Shown here: in pieces, positions 62,403 through 64,000 of the stretch | How positions within the stretch are numbered: position 1 is the first letter of the stretch | How the letters are laid out: each line of letters begins with the position of its first letter | Origin: BRH-c54 sp032251145 | GTDB taxonomy: Bacteria > Bacteroidota > Bacteroidia > Flavobacteriales_E > Vicingaceae | Direction: 5' to 3' | NCBI GenBank assembly: GCA_032251145.1 | Contig: JAVVER010000003.1 | Span: forward strand, 6,210-70,209 | DNA: 64,000 bases | Translations under genes and position numbers: made by a program | Notes under the pieces: generated by a model | Seen by the model: the letters and a program-made list of their open reading frames with translations, nothing else | Told to the model about the DNA's origin: nothing | The model's database searches: none

Positions 62403-62858
62403 TTATTTAAGTTCTGATATTTTAATTTCTTTAGGTTTTTGAGCTTCTTGGTTATGTTCAGCACCTTCATAAACATAAAGGTTTCTGAATAAAGCACTAC
62501 CTAATTTATTTTTAGGCAACATTCCTTTTACTGCAGCTTCAACCATAAATATTGGTTTTTTAGCCATCATTTCTGTTGCTGTACTTCTTTTTTGTCCACC
62601 AGGGTATCCAGAGAAAGTAATGTACTCTTTATCATCCCATTTTTTTCCTGTCAATCTTATTTTTTCTGCATTGATAACAATTACATTATCACCGCAATCA
62701 ACATGAGGAGTAAAATTTGGCTTATGTTTTCCTCTTATTAAATTAGCAATTTTAGATGCTAATCTCCCTAGCGTTTCATTTTGAGCATCAACTAATACCC
62801 AGTTTTTGTTAACTGTAGCACTGTTTGCTGAAACTGTTTTGTAACTTAATGTTTCCAC
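62403..62858 (-). CDS. rplM: 50S ribosomal protein L13
   Basis: NWVLVDAQNETLGRLASKIA, NLIRGKHKPNFTPHVDCGDN and YPGGQKRSTATEMMAKKPIF are L13 signatures. 151 residues. First gene of the operon, with a consensus promoter at 63008-63036. Confidence 0.98.
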   Translation of the reverse strand: METLSYKTVSANSATVNKNWVLVDAQNETLGRLASKIANLIRGKHKPNFTPHVDCGDNVIVINAEKIRLTGKKWDDKEYITFSGYPGGQKRSTATEMMAKKPIFMVEAAVKGMLPKNKLGSALFRNLYVYEGAEHNQEAQKPKEIKISELK

Positions 62859-62895
62859 GTATCTTTATTTTGATTATTAGAATAATACAATATGT

Positions 62896-62909
62896 CCCCT
62901 AAAATGGGG
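62896..62909 (-). promoter_or_regulatory. G/C hairpin in the rplM leader
   Basis: CCCC-ATTTTA-GGGG on the minus strand, about 37 bases before the rplM ATG, in a leader of roughly 140 bases. Candidate autoregulatory element; inference. No gene is seen in 62859-63172. Confidence 0.35.
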
Positions 62910-63007
62910 CTGCGAATTTACGACAATTTTTTAAACCTGACCAAAAATTTAAAAAATATTTTCAATAACTTTTGGTCTATTAATGTTCATTACATTTTAT
63001 AAGGCTG

Positions 63008-63036
63008 CAAAGTTAGGGTTTGTTTCATAAAAACAA
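63008..63036 (-). promoter_or_regulatory. Promoter of the rplM-rpsI-rpsB-tsf operon
   Basis: On the minus strand: TTG (63034-63036), 18 bases, TAACTTTG (63008-63015), a full consensus match. Confidence 0.85.
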
Positions 63037-63172
63037 CTTATTTATTCATGTGTTTTTTATTGAATAAACAACTTTGAAAATTGAAATGTACACACTCAAA
63101 ATAAACATCTTCAATTCCTAAAAAGTTTATTAAATTTATGCCAAGTTTAAGCTGAATCCAATAAAGATTAAA

Positions 63173-63898
63173 ATGAGATATTACTATTTAAAAAATCAAC
63201 TACTTTCTTTCTTAATAATATTACCAACCTTATTTTTATCAAGTTGTGATTCAAACTACAAAAGCAAATGTGTTAGAGGGAAAGAGACAGCTAAAAAAGA
63301 TTTTAGACAAGGAGTTTACAAACAACCATATTCAAAGGGATTGTTTCTTAGAGATACTGAATTTCAATCATATCTTATAAAATTTGCAAAAGAAAACTAT
63401 GGGATAGAAGTCTATGAATCAACAAGTGAATATGATGAACGTAAAGAATGTTACGAACAAGAAATGTCAGAGTTACTAAATAAAAAATTTCATTTTAAAA
63501 ACATAACTAATATTGCATGGGATAATTATCTCTGTGAATTCCCACAAAAAAATAATCTACCAAATTTTTATTGTGATAATGTTACTATTGACTCATTAGC
63601 TTCTTTTGCAAGTGGTGTTGATGGTTTGTTTGAATATTTAAATAAGAACTTAGTTTATCCAAAACACTCTCTTGATAAAAATATAGAAGGAAGGGTTTTT
63701 GTGTCATTTATAGTAGAGGCAAACGGTAATATAAGCAATATTGAAATTATTAGAGGTGTTAGCAATGAAATTGATAGCGTAGTGGTTGATGTTATTAGTA
63801 AAATGCCTACATGGAAACCTGCCATATACAAAGGAAAAAAAGTTAACTCAAAATATATTATACCAATTAAGTTTGCAATTGACAGAGAAGATAAATAA
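63173..63898 (+). CDS. Lipoprotein with TonB C-terminal domain
   Basis: Lipoprotein signal with LFLSSCDSN (cysteine near residue 25). An unassigned middle part holds ETAKKDFRQGVYKQPY. The last about 100 residues are a TonB-type C-terminal domain: LFEYLNKNLVYPKHSLDKNI, EGRVFVSFIVEANGNISNIE and KMPTWKPAIYKGKKVNSKYI. Without a membrane helix plus proline-rich arm it is unlikely to be a true energy transducer; such domains in Bacteroidota often occur in stand-alone envelope proteins. 241 residues. Confidence 0.82.
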   Translation: MRYYYLKNQLLSFLIILPTLFLSSCDSNYKSKCVRGKETAKKDFRQGVYKQPYSKGLFLRDTEFQSYLIKFAKENYGIEVYESTSEYDERKECYEQEMSELLNKKFHFKNITNIAWDNYLCEFPQKNNLPNFYCDNVTIDSLASFASGVDGLFEYLNKNLVYPKHSLDKNIEGRVFVSFIVEANGNISNIEIIRGVSNEIDSVVVDVISKMPTWKPAIYKGKKVNSKYIIPIKFAIDREDK

Positions 63899-63936
63899 CT
63901 TTTACTTTAATTTTTTATACTGATAATTCTCGTAAT

Positions 63937-63980
63937 TCACTGCTGCCGCAAGCGTCCACGCCATAAGTGTTCGAAACATG
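63937..63980. other. GC-rich block at the right edge
   Basis: A block containing CTGCTGCCGCAAGCGTCCACG stands out from the AT-rich spacer around it. It may be the edge of a repeat or another mobile unit continuing beyond the window. No coding frame is supported. Confidence 0.3.
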
Positions 63981-64000
63981 ATTAAGTACTATTCCAAAGG

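Overview
The window reads as chromosomal DNA of a low-GC member of the Bacteroidota, most likely of the order Flavobacteriales. The evidence is a complete type IX secretion/gliding core (PorP/SprF-like protein, then GldK, GldL, GldM and GldN), secreted proteins with T9SS C-terminal sorting domains, families largely restricted to Bacteroidota (DUF4271, DUF2795, DUF2723, GWxTD), and promoters of the TTG / TAnnTTTG type used by this phylum. I cannot name a genus. Nearly every gene is a recognisable housekeeping or envelope gene; no rRNA, CRISPR array, insertion sequence or prophage is visible, and there is one tRNA (Gln, UUG).

Layout. 0-7 kb: end of an unidentified gene, a clover-leaf intergenic repeat, DUF4271 membrane protein, hemD, a sensor histidine kinase, hemW, a cyclase-family hydrolase, an Lrp regulator and proC. 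7-17 kb: topA, a ureohydrolase-family protein that has lost most metal ligands, then the T9SS operon porP/sprF-gldK-gldL-gldM-gldN. 17-21 kb: trpS, an acyltransferase, gatC and an unknown membrane protein. 21-29 kb: a TolC/RND/adaptor efflux operon with a small upstream membrane protein, then a TPR-SpoIIE phosphatase. 29-34 kb: a protein made almost wholly of MORN-like repeats, a tiny cysteine-rich protein, a cobalamin adenosyltransferase, DUF2795, and a scar of three broken genes. 34-40 kb: polyprenyl synthetase, FkbM methyltransferase, an AbiEii nucleotidyltransferase pair and a DUF2723 membrane protein. 40-53 kb: tRNA-Gln, a secreted metalloprotease, YkgJ, SDR and L,D-transpeptidase genes, a T9SS cargo cluster flanked by direct repeats and carrying two frameshifts, rmuC, a GWxTD lipoprotein and rbfA. 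53-55 kb: a sulfur-handling operon (frameshifted ArsR regulator, TauE/SafE exporter, MBL-rhodanese protein). 55-63 kb, minus strand: kbl, frr, an inserted S41 peptidase, pyrH, tsf, rpsB, rpsI, rplM. The right end holds a TonB-domain lipoprotein.

How the parts connect. The T9SS operon exports proteins such as the metalloprotease at 40.6 kb and the cargo protein at 48 kb, both of which carry sorting domains. hemD and hemW both serve heme/tetrapyrrole metabolism. The ribosomal-protein cluster, frr, rbfA, tsf, gatC, trpS and the tRNA are translation genes.

Most unusual signals: (1) perfect, identical Shine-Dalgarno sequences before gldK and gldN in a phylum that normally does not use them; (2) a set of seven genes whose -7 promoter element ends 4-7 bases before the start codon, implying leaderless mRNAs; (3) the degenerate ureohydrolase next to the T9SS genes; (4) single-base frameshifts found only in dispensable genes, one in a run of eight G; (5) a 42-base direct repeat bracketing the 46-49.7 kb cargo cluster; (6) a 49-residue cysteine-rich protein too short for ordinary ORF calling. 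No single new multi-gene system stands out with certainty; the AbiEii pair and the two Shine-Dalgarno-led gld genes are the best candidates for new biology.
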